A stretch of DNA of 64,000 nucleotides from Promethearchaeota archaeon (GTDB lineage Archaea; Asgardarchaeota; Lokiarchaeia; Sigyniarchaeales; SOKP01). Of the stretch, positions 20,009-28,988 are shown one piece after another (within the stretch, counting starts at the first letter, position 1; the number at the start of each line of letters is the position of its first letter). Made by a program: the position numbers and the translations under genes. A model generated the notes under the pieces. That model was given only the letters and a program-made list of their open reading frames with translations, made no database searches and was not told the origin of the DNA. The stretch spans positions 13,451 through 77,450 of the forward strand of contig JAHPZE010000012.1 in NCBI GenBank assembly GCA_019058365.1, given 5' to 3'.

Positions 20009-20179
20009 TTATTTTTCTATTTGTTTTTCTGGAACTTCTTCAAAATGGATGTTATATGTTTTTTCAGGATCAATTACCTTATATTGAATGAGTTTTCTTG
20101 GAATGATGATCACATAGTCAGGTCCCATTGAGGCTAATTTTTTATTTTCTAAAGTAAATATCTTCTTCTCATTTTCCAT
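20009..20179 (-). CDS. Small protein, 56 aa, possibly AbrB-like (absent from the supplied ORF track)
   Basis: MENEKKIFTLENKKLASMGPDYVIIIPRKLIQYKVIDPEKTYNIHFEEVPEKQIEK*; 'IIIPRKL' resembles a SpoVT/AbrB-type swapped-hairpin segment. Confidence 0.6.
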   Translation of the reverse strand: MENEKKIFTLENKKLASMGPDYVIIIPRKLIQYKVIDPEKTYNIHFEEVPEKQIEK

Positions 20180-20456
20180 AATCTAGACCATAAAGAATAA
20201 TTTTAATTATTTTTCCTTATTTTTTATAGACATTCTAAATTTAGAGGCGTAATACGTTTCTATAGAATTTCCTATAGATCCCCTAACTATTAACATACTC
20301 AAAATCTATATTAAATACTATAGAAATTAAGGTTATATTAAAATAATTATTAAAAAACTTTAAATTTAATTTCTCAGTATGATTTGAAAGCCCTTAAAAG
20401 AAGATTATATATCTGATAATAAATAGAACCTTATTAAAAAATAGCAATCACACTTT

Positions 20457-21365
20457 TTATAGGTAATCTTCTAGATTTATTCCATATTTCTGGAACAAAT
20501 CTTTATTTGCATTGAAATTCTGTTCAGTATAATTAATTAAGAATTGCTCAAATTTTTGTGGATCAGTGCCTTTCATCGCATAAGGCATAAGAACAGCCCT
20601 CATGTCATATATATATAACTGATTATTCTTAATGCCCTTTATATATTTTTTAACAGCTCTATTAGGAAGCATAGCCTTACTTTCCATAACTTGTAGCATG
20701 GAATTATAAATTTCCCGGAGTTTTTCTTCTCCTACTTCCTCCATAAGTTTCTTAGAGTATTTTATTTTGGCTGATGAAAAAATACGGGTTCTAATATATG
20801 ATGGGACTATAACAGAGACATTAATCCCATGACGATGAAGGCGTCCAAAAAGTGCTTCCGAGATCCCTACTACAGCAAACTTTGAAGCAATATAGGGTAA
20901 AGGTTCTATTGAGCCAAAGACACCTGCTCCTGAAGACACATTTACAATGTGTCCCGACTTATTTTCAAGCATATGAGGTAAAAATACCTTGATTGAATGA
21001 ATTACACTCCATAAATTGATATCAAGAACTTCTTTCCAAACTTCTGGTTCCAAGTCTACAGCATTCCCTCCGATTGCAATTCCCGCATTATTTATTAAAA
21101 GATCGAGTTTACCTAATTTGCTATGAAAATTTTCTGCGGCACTTTTAAAATCTTCATACCTAGAAACGTCACATTTATCAGTGTACACATTTCCTCCCAA
21201 AACTTCAATTTCTTTTTTAACATTCTCTAAATTCTCTTTATCTATGTCTGTAATAAAAAGGTTCATACCCTCTTTAGCAAGTGCTTTTGAAAAAGCACAA
21301 CCTATCCCTTTAGCAGCTCCAGTTATAAAACAATTTTTTCCTTCTAAATCTTTCGTAAATTTCAA
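20457..21365 (-). CDS. Short-chain dehydrogenase/reductase (SDR)
   Basis: NCFITGAAKGIGCAFSKAL, LLINNAGIAIGG, VNVSSGAGVFG, YIASKFAVVG. Confidence 0.93.
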   Translation of the reverse strand: MKFTKDLEGKNCFITGAAKGIGCAFSKALAKEGMNLFITDIDKENLENVKKEIEVLGGNVYTDKCDVSRYEDFKSAAENFHSKLGKLDLLINNAGIAIGGNAVDLEPEVWKEVLDINLWSVIHSIKVFLPHMLENKSGHIVNVSSGAGVFGSIEPLPYIASKFAVVGISEALFGRLHRHGINVSVIVPSYIRTRIFSSAKIKYSKKLMEEVGEEKLREIYNSMLQVMESKAMLPNRAVKKYIKGIKNNQLYIYDMRAVLMPYAMKGTDPQKFEQFLINYTEQNFNANKDLFQKYGINLEDYL

Positions 21366-21392
21366 CTCTTTTTCTAAAACTAGTTTTTAATG

Positions 21393-21542
21393 TTAGATAA
21401 TAAGATCCAATTTATTTAACATTTTTCTTGTTTCCTCCTCGAAATTATTCCAGATACCGAATCCAATAATTGTGAAACCTAATTTATTTTTTTTAATTTG
21501 CTTTATAGGGGTAGATGTGAAATAACCAGATTTCTCATGTTA
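21393..21542 (-). pseudogene. Start-less coding fragment upstream of the SDR gene
   Basis: Reverse frame SGYFTSTPIKQIKKNKLGFTIIGFGIWNNFEEETRKMLNKLDLII* with no ATG/GTG/TTG before an upstream TAA. Confidence 0.35.
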
Positions 21543-21896
21543 CTGGTATTTTGTTAGTTATTAATGAGTGAATGGTGTAAGGGTGAATCATTATTTTATT
21601 AAGAAGGTGAAATATATTAGAAATTTAACTATGCTTTTAATATATATCTTTTAATCTTTATTATCATTAGGATATCCATCCTATTTAATAAAAAGTGCAT
21701 TAAGATTAACATCAGATATAAATTTTGGTTTAATGGTAAAAAGCCTAAACTTTTTTACTTATAAATGTAATAAAATAAAAAGTAAAAATATTGGTTGACT
21801 TAACTAGGCATCTATTTCAATAAACCTAATATAGAAGGGTTTATTATTTAGTAACTTGGTTTTTATTTATTATAAGAATAGAGAAAGCGATATAAT

Positions 21897-22820
21897 ATGA
21901 AACAGAAGAGAGACAAAGTGAACTGTCCGGTTTGCAGTTTTAAATTTATTCCAGAATCTTTTCATTATGAAAAAACACATTTTGATCAAATAGAATCCCA
22001 GGGTGTGCTTATAGAATTTCCAAATGGAAAGCATCAGCTTGAGCTTAAGCCATTCACTACAATCCGAGGTTCATATGTAACATATTGCCCTGAATGTGGA
22101 TATCTGATAAGATTTGTTGCGGAAATAGCTAGAAAAGAAGTAGTAGAAGATCCCTCTCTAATAAAAAAACTGGGGGGAATTAAGGAATTTGGGAAGACAT
22201 ATAAATATCAATTTGCTTTAAGTGAGAAGCCCTATATGGATTATTCAGATTATTTTATCGAAAAAGTAGATGATATCAAACTAAACATTAAGAAAGCTTT
22301 AGATGATGTCAATTTTGACCATTGGGGAAGTTTCTATAATAAATGGAAAGAGGATAAATCAATTGATTCTTTTAAATTCTTAATACACTTTTACACAACT
22401 TTAATTGATTATTTAGACTCCCAAGTTGAGGAGCATAATAATAAATCAGTGGCACAAAAAATTGAGGAATTACAATTACCCCAAAACCTTGAAATATTAA
22501 CAAAAAAAGTAGGATATTTAAGAAATAAAATAGCTCATGAAGTATATGAACTAACTGAAGAGGAAGAACAGTTGGTGGAAAGTACATTCACTCAATTCAT
22601 GAGACATTTAATAATAAAGCAATTAACTCCTTTAAATTTAAATAAAATTAGGATTGAACCTGAACACGAGTTTATTGATATTAATAAAGTGAACTATGAA
22701 ATCCAGGATTTTTTATATATATATTTAGAGAATTTATTACATATCAAAGAGTTTTATTCCGTATTCTTAGGACCCTTATTAGAAGATCTTGGAGTTAGTA
22801 ATCCTGATTATAATCCTTAA
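21897..22820 (+). CDS. Zinc-ribbon hypothetical protein with helical, HEPN-like C-terminal segment
   Basis: CPVCSFKF...YCPECGYLIRF; LRNKIAHEVYELTEEEEQLVESTFTQFMRHL. Confidence 0.7.
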   Translation: MKQKRDKVNCPVCSFKFIPESFHYEKTHFDQIESQGVLIEFPNGKHQLELKPFTTIRGSYVTYCPECGYLIRFVAEIARKEVVEDPSLIKKLGGIKEFGKTYKYQFALSEKPYMDYSDYFIEKVDDIKLNIKKALDDVNFDHWGSFYNKWKEDKSIDSFKFLIHFYTTLIDYLDSQVEEHNNKSVAQKIEELQLPQNLEILTKKVGYLRNKIAHEVYELTEEEEQLVESTFTQFMRHLIIKQLTPLNLNKIRIEPEHEFIDINKVNYEIQDFLYIYLENLLHIKEFYSVFLGPLLEDLGVSNPDYNP

Positions 22821-22990
22821 AATCTTTCTTTCTATTTTTTAAGGGTATTATTTATTATAGAAAAAAAGAGAGATTAAAATATCGCTTAAGATCTTTCTAT
22901 CTAACGTTTGGGTAGACACTAAATACAGTGAAGGCTATAAATTCTTCTACTTAAAAAATAAAAAGAAATTTTTAATTTGGTTTTGTTTTT

Positions 22991-23167
22991 TTATTGGTTA
23001 GAATACCAGACTAACACAATTCCGAAAAGAGAAAGAAAGATCGACAAATATATAATAAATGAAAATATCTGTGAATTGTTTATAAGAGTCATTATAGGTG
23101 ATTGGATTGCAAGGTAAATAAGAAGAATTCCTAAAATTTGACTAGTATTTAGGTTATTATTTTTCAT
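22991..23167 (-). CDS. Small two-TM membrane protein, 58 aa (absent from the supplied ORF track)
   Basis: MKNNNLNTSQILGILLIYLAIQSPIMTLINNSQIFSFIIYLSIFLSLFGIVLVWYSNQ*. Confidence 0.6.
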   Translation of the reverse strand: MKNNNLNTSQILGILLIYLAIQSPIMTLINNSQIFSFIIYLSIFLSLFGIVLVWYSNQ

Positions 23168-23475
23168 AATTTTTTCACTTTTTGTATTTTAATACCTAAT
23201 ATGTCATTGTTATGAAATATTCTCTTTATTATAAAAAATATTAAAATTTGTGTAATGTAAAGCGGATTTTTTTTATTAATAAGATAATTACTAAAAGATG
23301 ATACTTCAAAATTATAGTGATATTCTTTGAAATGTAAAACTATAATTTTTTAGAGTTCCAAAATGGTTAAGGAAATAAAAGCTAAGTTAAAATACTAATA
23401 AAAAATAAAGAATTATTTAAACAATAAAGTGTTAATATTTTATTATTCAACTTTAATAGTTAGAATTGGGTAAAT

Positions 23476-24333
23476 GTGGATGAAATAATGACTAAAGTAA
23501 AACTTAATGATACTGAATTATATTACGACGAATTTGGGTCAGGATTTCCATTTTTAGTCATGCATGGGGGCTTAGGAATTGATCATACTTATCTTCATCC
23601 CACGCTTGATCCTTTAGGAGATATATTCAAATTAATTTTTTATGATTATAGAGGACATGGACGTTCAGGTAGACCACCAATCAATACCATTACATTTGAA
23701 CAACTTGCCGACGATGCTAATGAATTACGTGAGATATTAGGATATGATAAATTGGGAGTTATCGGCCATTCTGCTGGCGGATACGTTGCTTTAAACTACG
23801 CAATACGTCATCCAAAACATATAAGTCATCTGATACTTATAGATACAGCTCCTGCCTTTGATTATATGGAGGAGATAATGGCGATTGTACAAAATAAAAA
23901 ATCAACACCAGAACTTATAGCAACTTTAAATGCTCCAGTAGATCCTACTATAGATGGATTTAGAAATCAATTTAAAATGTTACAACCGTTGTATTTCTAC
24001 AGATTTACTCCTGAAGTAGAAGAGATGGCATGTAAAGTGATAGATAAAATGATATTAAATCCTGAATTGGCAGCGCTTAATGAGATTTTGATGCTAAAAT
24101 ATAATGTATCCTCACAGCTTACTAAAATTGAAGTACCAACACTTATTTTAGTAGGAAAAGACGATTTTGTGTGTCCACCTTCACAATCTCAACGTATGCA
24201 TGATAGTATTCCCAATTCTGAACTCCATATATTTGAGAAATGTGGTCATTATCCTTTTTATGAGACGCCAGATGAATTTTTCAGAGTTTTACATAATTGG
24301 TTTAAAAAAGTACATCTTGAATTAGAAGTCTAG
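23476..24333 (+). CDS. Alpha/beta hydrolase
   Basis: MHGGLGIDHTYL, YDYRGHGRSGRP, VIGHSAGGYVALNYA, LVGKDDFVCPP, CGHYPFYETPDEF. Confidence 0.93.
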   Translation: MDEIMTKVKLNDTELYYDEFGSGFPFLVMHGGLGIDHTYLHPTLDPLGDIFKLIFYDYRGHGRSGRPPINTITFEQLADDANELREILGYDKLGVIGHSAGGYVALNYAIRHPKHISHLILIDTAPAFDYMEEIMAIVQNKKSTPELIATLNAPVDPTIDGFRNQFKMLQPLYFYRFTPEVEEMACKVIDKMILNPELAALNEILMLKYNVSSQLTKIEVPTLILVGKDDFVCPPSQSQRMHDSIPNSELHIFEKCGHYPFYETPDEFFRVLHNWFKKVHLELEV

Positions 24334-24440
24334 TAATAGATTTAGTAAAAATATATAAACTTTTTATTCTGAATTTAGATATTTCGAAAATAGAAAGTAA
24401 AATTAGAGATATTTTTTACTAATATTATGTTTATAAGGGT

Positions 24441-25073
24441 ATGAGCATCGCAAAAGAGTTATTGTATCCCGCTCCCTTCTATAACTTTTTATCCTATCTT
24501 TCTGAATCTGAAGTTAAGGGACAAATTCTCGATTGTGGTTCAGGTGGACCCTTTCCCAAACAAGCACTTTTTGTACAATTAGGGTTTGATATAATTGGTA
24601 TTGAATATTCGGAAGATCGATTAGAAATGGCACAAGATTATGCAAAACAACACAAATTAGAATTATGTATGCAAATAGGTGATATACGAACAATACCATT
24701 TAACTCCAATTATTTTGGACATGTTTACTCTTGGAATACAATATTTCATATGAATAAAAAAGATATTAAAAAAGTTATATGTGAAATGATTCGAGTATTA
24801 AAACCAGAAGGTCTTTGTTTCGTTAATTTCCTTTCTGTGGATTCAGAGTATTATGGTAAAGGTGTAGAAGAACACTCTGGTGAATTTATACAAATTGAAG
24901 GGGATGAGAAAGTTATGCATACTTTTTTTACTGATGACGAATCTGATGGATTTTTTGAAAATCTAAATATCGAAATCTTATTCAAAGAAAAAAGAATCTT
25001 ACACAAGAAACTTGAAGATCGAGTAATGAAAGATAGTTATATTGATTATATTGTTCAAAAGAAAAAAATTTGA
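24441..25073 (+). CDS. Class I SAM-dependent methyltransferase
   Basis: ILDCGSGGPFPKQALF, IGIEYSEDRLEMAQ, GDIRTIPFNSNYFGHVYSWNTIFHM. Confidence 0.9.
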   Translation: MSIAKELLYPAPFYNFLSYLSESEVKGQILDCGSGGPFPKQALFVQLGFDIIGIEYSEDRLEMAQDYAKQHKLELCMQIGDIRTIPFNSNYFGHVYSWNTIFHMNKKDIKKVICEMIRVLKPEGLCFVNFLSVDSEYYGKGVEEHSGEFIQIEGDEKVMHTFFTDDESDGFFENLNIEILFKEKRILHKKLEDRVMKDSYIDYIVQKKKI

Positions 25074-25196
25074 AAAGTATAGAATCTTTATTATAATGAA
25101 GTATTTTATCTTATGTTGTGGATGTTATAAACCCATTAATAAATATCAATTTTAATCAAATAATACTAATATAATATTGTCTATGAGGAGGTAAAT

Positions 25197-25475
25197 ATGA
25201 TATTAAAAGAGGAAAAAATATCAAACTCGAAAAAAGCGATGTATGTAATATTTTTTATTGTATGTGCTTTATTAAGCATCCTGACTACATCAGCTATTCA
25301 TTTTAAAATTTTAACAGTAATTCAACCAGGGTATCTATATAACGTTTACCTTTTAAATTTCCTTTGGATGGACATTCTAATAGGGTTTGGAATAGGTTCT
25401 GCTTTATTTGTTGCTATTCGTGTAGTTATTAATTATTATTTCAACATAAAAGAAGGACCAAATTCAATTCAATAA
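25197..25475 (+). CDS. Small two-TM membrane protein
   Basis: 92 aa, two hydrophobic segments, GAGGAGG Shine-Dalgarno-like sequence just upstream. Confidence 0.65.
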   Translation: MILKEEKISNSKKAMYVIFFIVCALLSILTTSAIHFKILTVIQPGYLYNVYLLNFLWMDILIGFGIGSALFVAIRVVINYYFNIKEGPNSIQ

Positions 25476-25489
25476 ATATCAAATACTTA

Positions 25490-26434
25490 TTATAGTGGAA
25501 ATTTACTCATCGCGATTTTAAGTTTTTGAAAACCCGCTTCTATCATATTAGGAAGGTTATTTTCAACACCAAATTCAATATATCCCAAGCTAGATCGCCC
25601 ATATAAGAATTTCATTCGCTTTTTAAAATTAGTTTCTAATAAGCCTTTATAATTGGATAAAAGCTCATTTAAAAAAAGATCTCCCTCTTCATAGAAAAGA
25701 AAATCTGCTGCAGGGTCATAGATTCTTGATTCTTCAAAATCAACTATTCCAGTAATTTCAAAAGTTTTATCATCAACTAAGATATTACTAATGTCAAAAT
25801 CTCCGTGAATTATTGTATATTTGAATTTAAAATTTTTTTTTTCATTTAGGAAAGAATTAAATAAATTTGTTATCCATCTTTTTTGAGTCGAATTCATAGA
25901 TTTAAAGATAGTCATCTGGATTTTCTCAAAATATTTTTCCCAATTCTCTCGATAGATTTCACATAAGAATGGAGTTTCAACTATCCCTTTACTTATCGCG
26001 TCTTTAAACAGCTCATCTGAGTGAAGTTCGGAGAGAAATTTACTAACTTCTTTGGCAATTTTGATTTTTTCATTATTTGAAGTTGAATAATAACACTTGG
26101 ATAATGGAATTCCCTCAATTTTTTTATATCCCATAAGAGGGCAATCTGGATCTATCGAGAGATAGATTGGTTGAGGGATAACTACAGAAACATACTTTTG
26201 GATATGATGAAGCATTTTAAGTTCATTTTGAATCAGTTTAACACCCATATGGTTCCGGAAAACCTTATCAGGGATACGGAATATAAACTGGTTTTTTACT
26301 TCAAATACATTATATGTTCCATGATAAAAGAATCTGATATCGGGTTCCTCTATATCTGGGAAAAATCCATAAATACCATCAATTACTTCTGTTAAAGATA
26401 TGTCCGCAGCTCGTTTTTCTTCGAATAAGGTCAT
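25490..26434 (-). CDS. Aminoglycoside phosphotransferase (APH)/kinase-like family protein
   Basis: YTIIHGDFDISNILVDDKTFEITGIVDFEESRIYDPAADF. Confidence 0.9.
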   Translation of the reverse strand: MTLFEEKRAADISLTEVIDGIYGFFPDIEEPDIRFFYHGTYNVFEVKNQFIFRIPDKVFRNHMGVKLIQNELKMLHHIQKYVSVVIPQPIYLSIDPDCPLMGYKKIEGIPLSKCYYSTSNNEKIKIAKEVSKFLSELHSDELFKDAISKGIVETPFLCEIYRENWEKYFEKIQMTIFKSMNSTQKRWITNLFNSFLNEKKNFKFKYTIIHGDFDISNILVDDKTFEITGIVDFEESRIYDPAADFLFYEEGDLFLNELLSNYKGLLETNFKKRMKFLYGRSSLGYIEFGVENNLPNMIEAGFQKLKIAMSKFPL

Positions 26435-26536
26435 TGTTAATAATGAATTATCATTCTTCTCATTTAAAAAATATTGGTTTGAAACCTTAGAATAAAGATC
26501 AAATCTTTTTTATTTAGGAGTGTTTTATCTTAAGTT

Positions 26537-27730
26537 ATGAACTTAGTAACCTTTTTCATTGAATTCAGACTTAAGATTAAGCAATACAAGTTAGCTTTTA
26601 TATTTCTTTTCTTTTTTTGGTTTGGGGGTTTTCTTTTTTTTCTCATTACAGAACCAGACCAAAACGTATGGGTTATTTTTTTATACTCTTTAACTGTGCG
26701 CTCTCCAGTAGATGCGAGCGATTTCGTGAATTTATATGCTTTATTATGGCCGATATTATTGGAAGTGATTGTTTTTGGCTTCATCATTGGAGAATTACTG
26801 GAAAAGTATAATCCGATTATAACAAGCAGAATACTTGCTAGTCATAGGAAAAATCATACAGTAATCATTGGATATCATCATCTTTCTAAAAGAATTATTG
26901 AATCATGTCTCGAATGTAAAAAACCCTTCTGTCTTATAGAAGATGATGAAGAAGCAGTAGAAGATCTAATTAATGCAGGACAACCAATAATAATTGGTGA
27001 TGCTACTGAAGTAACCAATCTTAATGCTGCAAATATAAAACAAGCGAAAGAAGTTTTTATCAATGTTGGAGATGTTAGAGTTGCTATAATTTGTACTGAA
27101 AAAATTCGCAAGATGAATCCCAAAATTCCAATATATGTACGCGTATTTGAAGATCACGTGCAAGAGTATCTCAGACAACCCCCATTAAATGCCTTTCCAT
27201 TTTCCACGTCGAAATGGACTATGGATGATATTGATAAGTGGACAAAAGATAAAACTGGAAACGCAATTGTGATTGGTCGTGACAGTTTAACTCATCGGAT
27301 TGCTTATCACATTTCTACACAACCAGACCGTGAAGTTTTTCTTTTTGATGATGAACACGATGGTATCGAGTTTGAAGTAAATGAAAGATTACATATCATC
27401 AATGAGTTCGCTTGCTTCTTGAGTGATTTACGTACTCACATAAAACTCGAACATGTTTCCCAATTATTTATTTGTTGGAAACGGGAATCTGAATTTGATG
27501 AATTACTCTATCTAACAGCTAAAATCCATTTACGGTATCCATTCATTAGAGTATTTGTACGAGTTTTTGATGAAGAACTTGAAAATTTAGTTAAAAGGTA
27601 TAACGCAAAAACTTTCTCGTCTTCTAAAAGAGCATTCAAAATGCTTCAAAAAGAAGTTCCACCAGATTCAGCGATTTGTGCAACCAATAAAATAAATCGA
27701 AAATATAGCTCAATAGTAAATCAGAACTAA
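26537..27730 (+). CDS. Membrane protein with tandem TrkA-N/RCK-like domains; pore region lacks a K+ selectivity filter
   Basis: Two TM helices then NHTVIIGYHHLSKRIIESC..., second NAIVIGRDSLTHRIAYHI...; pore region is SLTVRSPVDASDFVN instead of TVGYGD. Confidence 0.85.
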   Translation: MNLVTFFIEFRLKIKQYKLAFIFLFFFWFGGFLFFLITEPDQNVWVIFLYSLTVRSPVDASDFVNLYALLWPILLEVIVFGFIIGELLEKYNPIITSRILASHRKNHTVIIGYHHLSKRIIESCLECKKPFCLIEDDEEAVEDLINAGQPIIIGDATEVTNLNAANIKQAKEVFINVGDVRVAIICTEKIRKMNPKIPIYVRVFEDHVQEYLRQPPLNAFPFSTSKWTMDDIDKWTKDKTGNAIVIGRDSLTHRIAYHISTQPDREVFLFDDEHDGIEFEVNERLHIINEFACFLSDLRTHIKLEHVSQLFICWKRESEFDELLYLTAKIHLRYPFIRVFVRVFDEELENLVKRYNAKTFSSSKRAFKMLQKEVPPDSAICATNKINRKYSSIVNQN

Positions 27731-27795
27731 AAAAAAAATTAGTTTTTTCTATTTATTGTTTATTTTAATATTTCCTTGTTTAAACATCTCATATT

Positions 27796-28308
27796 TCAAT
27801 CTAAATTAAAAGCAAATTCACAATTGATACATTTTTTTACACCATGGAATAACTGGATTCCACAATTTGGGCATTTGTATCTTTTTTCCTCTTCTCTAAC
27901 CCATTTTTCAGTTCCAAGTTCTCGCCAAGCAGGAATAGCACGAAGCATGACCTTTTTCTCTAAATGATCCGGCCAAATTATTATGGATGTGCACGGAAAA
28001 TCATCACATAGATAACACCCTTCAAGCTTTTTATTCTTTATACAATCTTTAATAGGACATGTTCGACAGAAATGAAATATAATATCATCAGATAAACATC
28101 CTGTACAAGCTATATCATCTACACTTTTTACTCCCTAATCATTAAGGGTAGGTAGTATTTCTTTTTTAAACTTTAAATCATTGTCTCTATGAGCTTTGTA
28201 AATTCTACATACACCACAATATAAACCACAAGGAGCTAAAAGTTCTTTTTTAAGATCAAACATTTCAAAAATACTCAAAAATTTTGATATAAAATAATTC
28301 TCTAACAT
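27796..28308 (-). pseudogene. DUF3795-like cysteine-rich protein gene interrupted by an in-frame TAG (28135-28137)
   Basis: MLENYFISKFLSIFEMFDLKKELLAPCGLYCGVCRIYKAHRDNDLKFKKEILPTLND*GVKSVDDIACTGCLSDDIIFHFCRTCPIKDCIKNKKLEGCYLCDDFPCTSIIIWPDHLEKKVMLRAIPAWRELGTEKWVREEEKRYKCPNCGIQLFHGVKKCINCEFAFNLD*; 170 codons in one frame broken only by one TAG. Confidence 0.85.
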
Positions 28309-28373
28309 TTAATTTGAGGTGAACAAATTTTTTCATTTATTTTTTTATAATTTTGTATATTGTTCATTTATGT

Positions 28374-28429
28374 TTAAATATTCCGTACTATGTCTAGTAA
28401 AACTTAAATACTCTGTACAATACCTAGTG
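28374..28429 (+). promoter_or_regulatory. Two 26-bp imperfect direct repeats with 30-bp period upstream of the Lrp-family gene (putative operator/TATA region)
   Basis: ttaaatattccgtactatgtctagta (28374-28399) and ttaaatactctgtacaatacctagtg (28404-28429). Confidence 0.7.
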
Positions 28430-28457
28430 ATTAATAATAAAAATAACCAACAAAAAA

Positions 28458-28904
28458 ATGATTGATAACCTTAATAAAAATATCTTAGAAGAGTACCAAA
28501 AAGATGCTAGTATAGCCTACAGAACTTTAGCAGAGAAAATTGGAGAAGCTCCATCAACAGTTTTTTCAAGAATTAAACAAATGAAAGATTCTGGAATTAT
28601 AACAGGGGTAATCCCTTTAGTTTCTCCTGTGGCAGTAGGCAAAGCTACTACCGCTTGGATCAAGATAAGTCTTGATATCGATACAGATTGCTGTGATTTT
28701 GCAGATGAAGTAGCCAAAAATAAGAACGCAATGGAAGTTCATGAAATTGCTGGTGAATGGGATATACTAATTAAAGTCAAAGTAGAGGATAACCTAGCTT
28801 TGCATGATCTTACAAAGGAAATCAGCAAAATATCTGGGATTAGAAATATGGAATCACTGATTGCCTTTAAAACAATAAAAGAGGATCCTAGAATAGCTTT
28901 ATAG
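28458..28904 (+). CDS. Lrp/AsnC-family transcriptional regulator
   Basis: NILEEYQKDASIAYRTLAEKIGEAPSTVFSRIKQMKDSGIITGVIPLV; RAM domain VHEIAGEWDILIKVKVED. Confidence 0.95.
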   Translation: MIDNLNKNILEEYQKDASIAYRTLAEKIGEAPSTVFSRIKQMKDSGIITGVIPLVSPVAVGKATTAWIKISLDIDTDCCDFADEVAKNKNAMEVHEIAGEWDILIKVKVEDNLALHDLTKEISKISGIRNMESLIAFKTIKEDPRIAL

Positions 28905-28988
28905 TTAGTAGTATATGATTCAAGATATTAAATATGGCTATTCAATCGCTATATAAATTAAAAAGAAATTTCGAATTATTTTAAGAGA

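Noticed and set aside
25490-26434. Aminoglycoside resistance gene
   Set aside because: APH-fold kinases act on many substrates; no resistance context is present.
26530-26811. ORFs overlapping the TrkA-N gene start (26530-26787 minus, 26617-26811 plus)
   Set aside because: Out of frame or antisense to a clear coding region.
27776-27967. 63-aa plus-strand ORF MFKHLIFQSKLKANS...
   Set aside because: It is the antisense of the DUF3795-like C-terminal half, which is the real coding strand.
27796-28308. Genome-wide TAG recoding (amber as sense codon)
   Set aside because: Several intact genes here end in TAG (for example at 24331-24333, 28902-28904, 57210-57212), so wholesale recoding is not supported; only the single-gene readthrough/mutation question remains.
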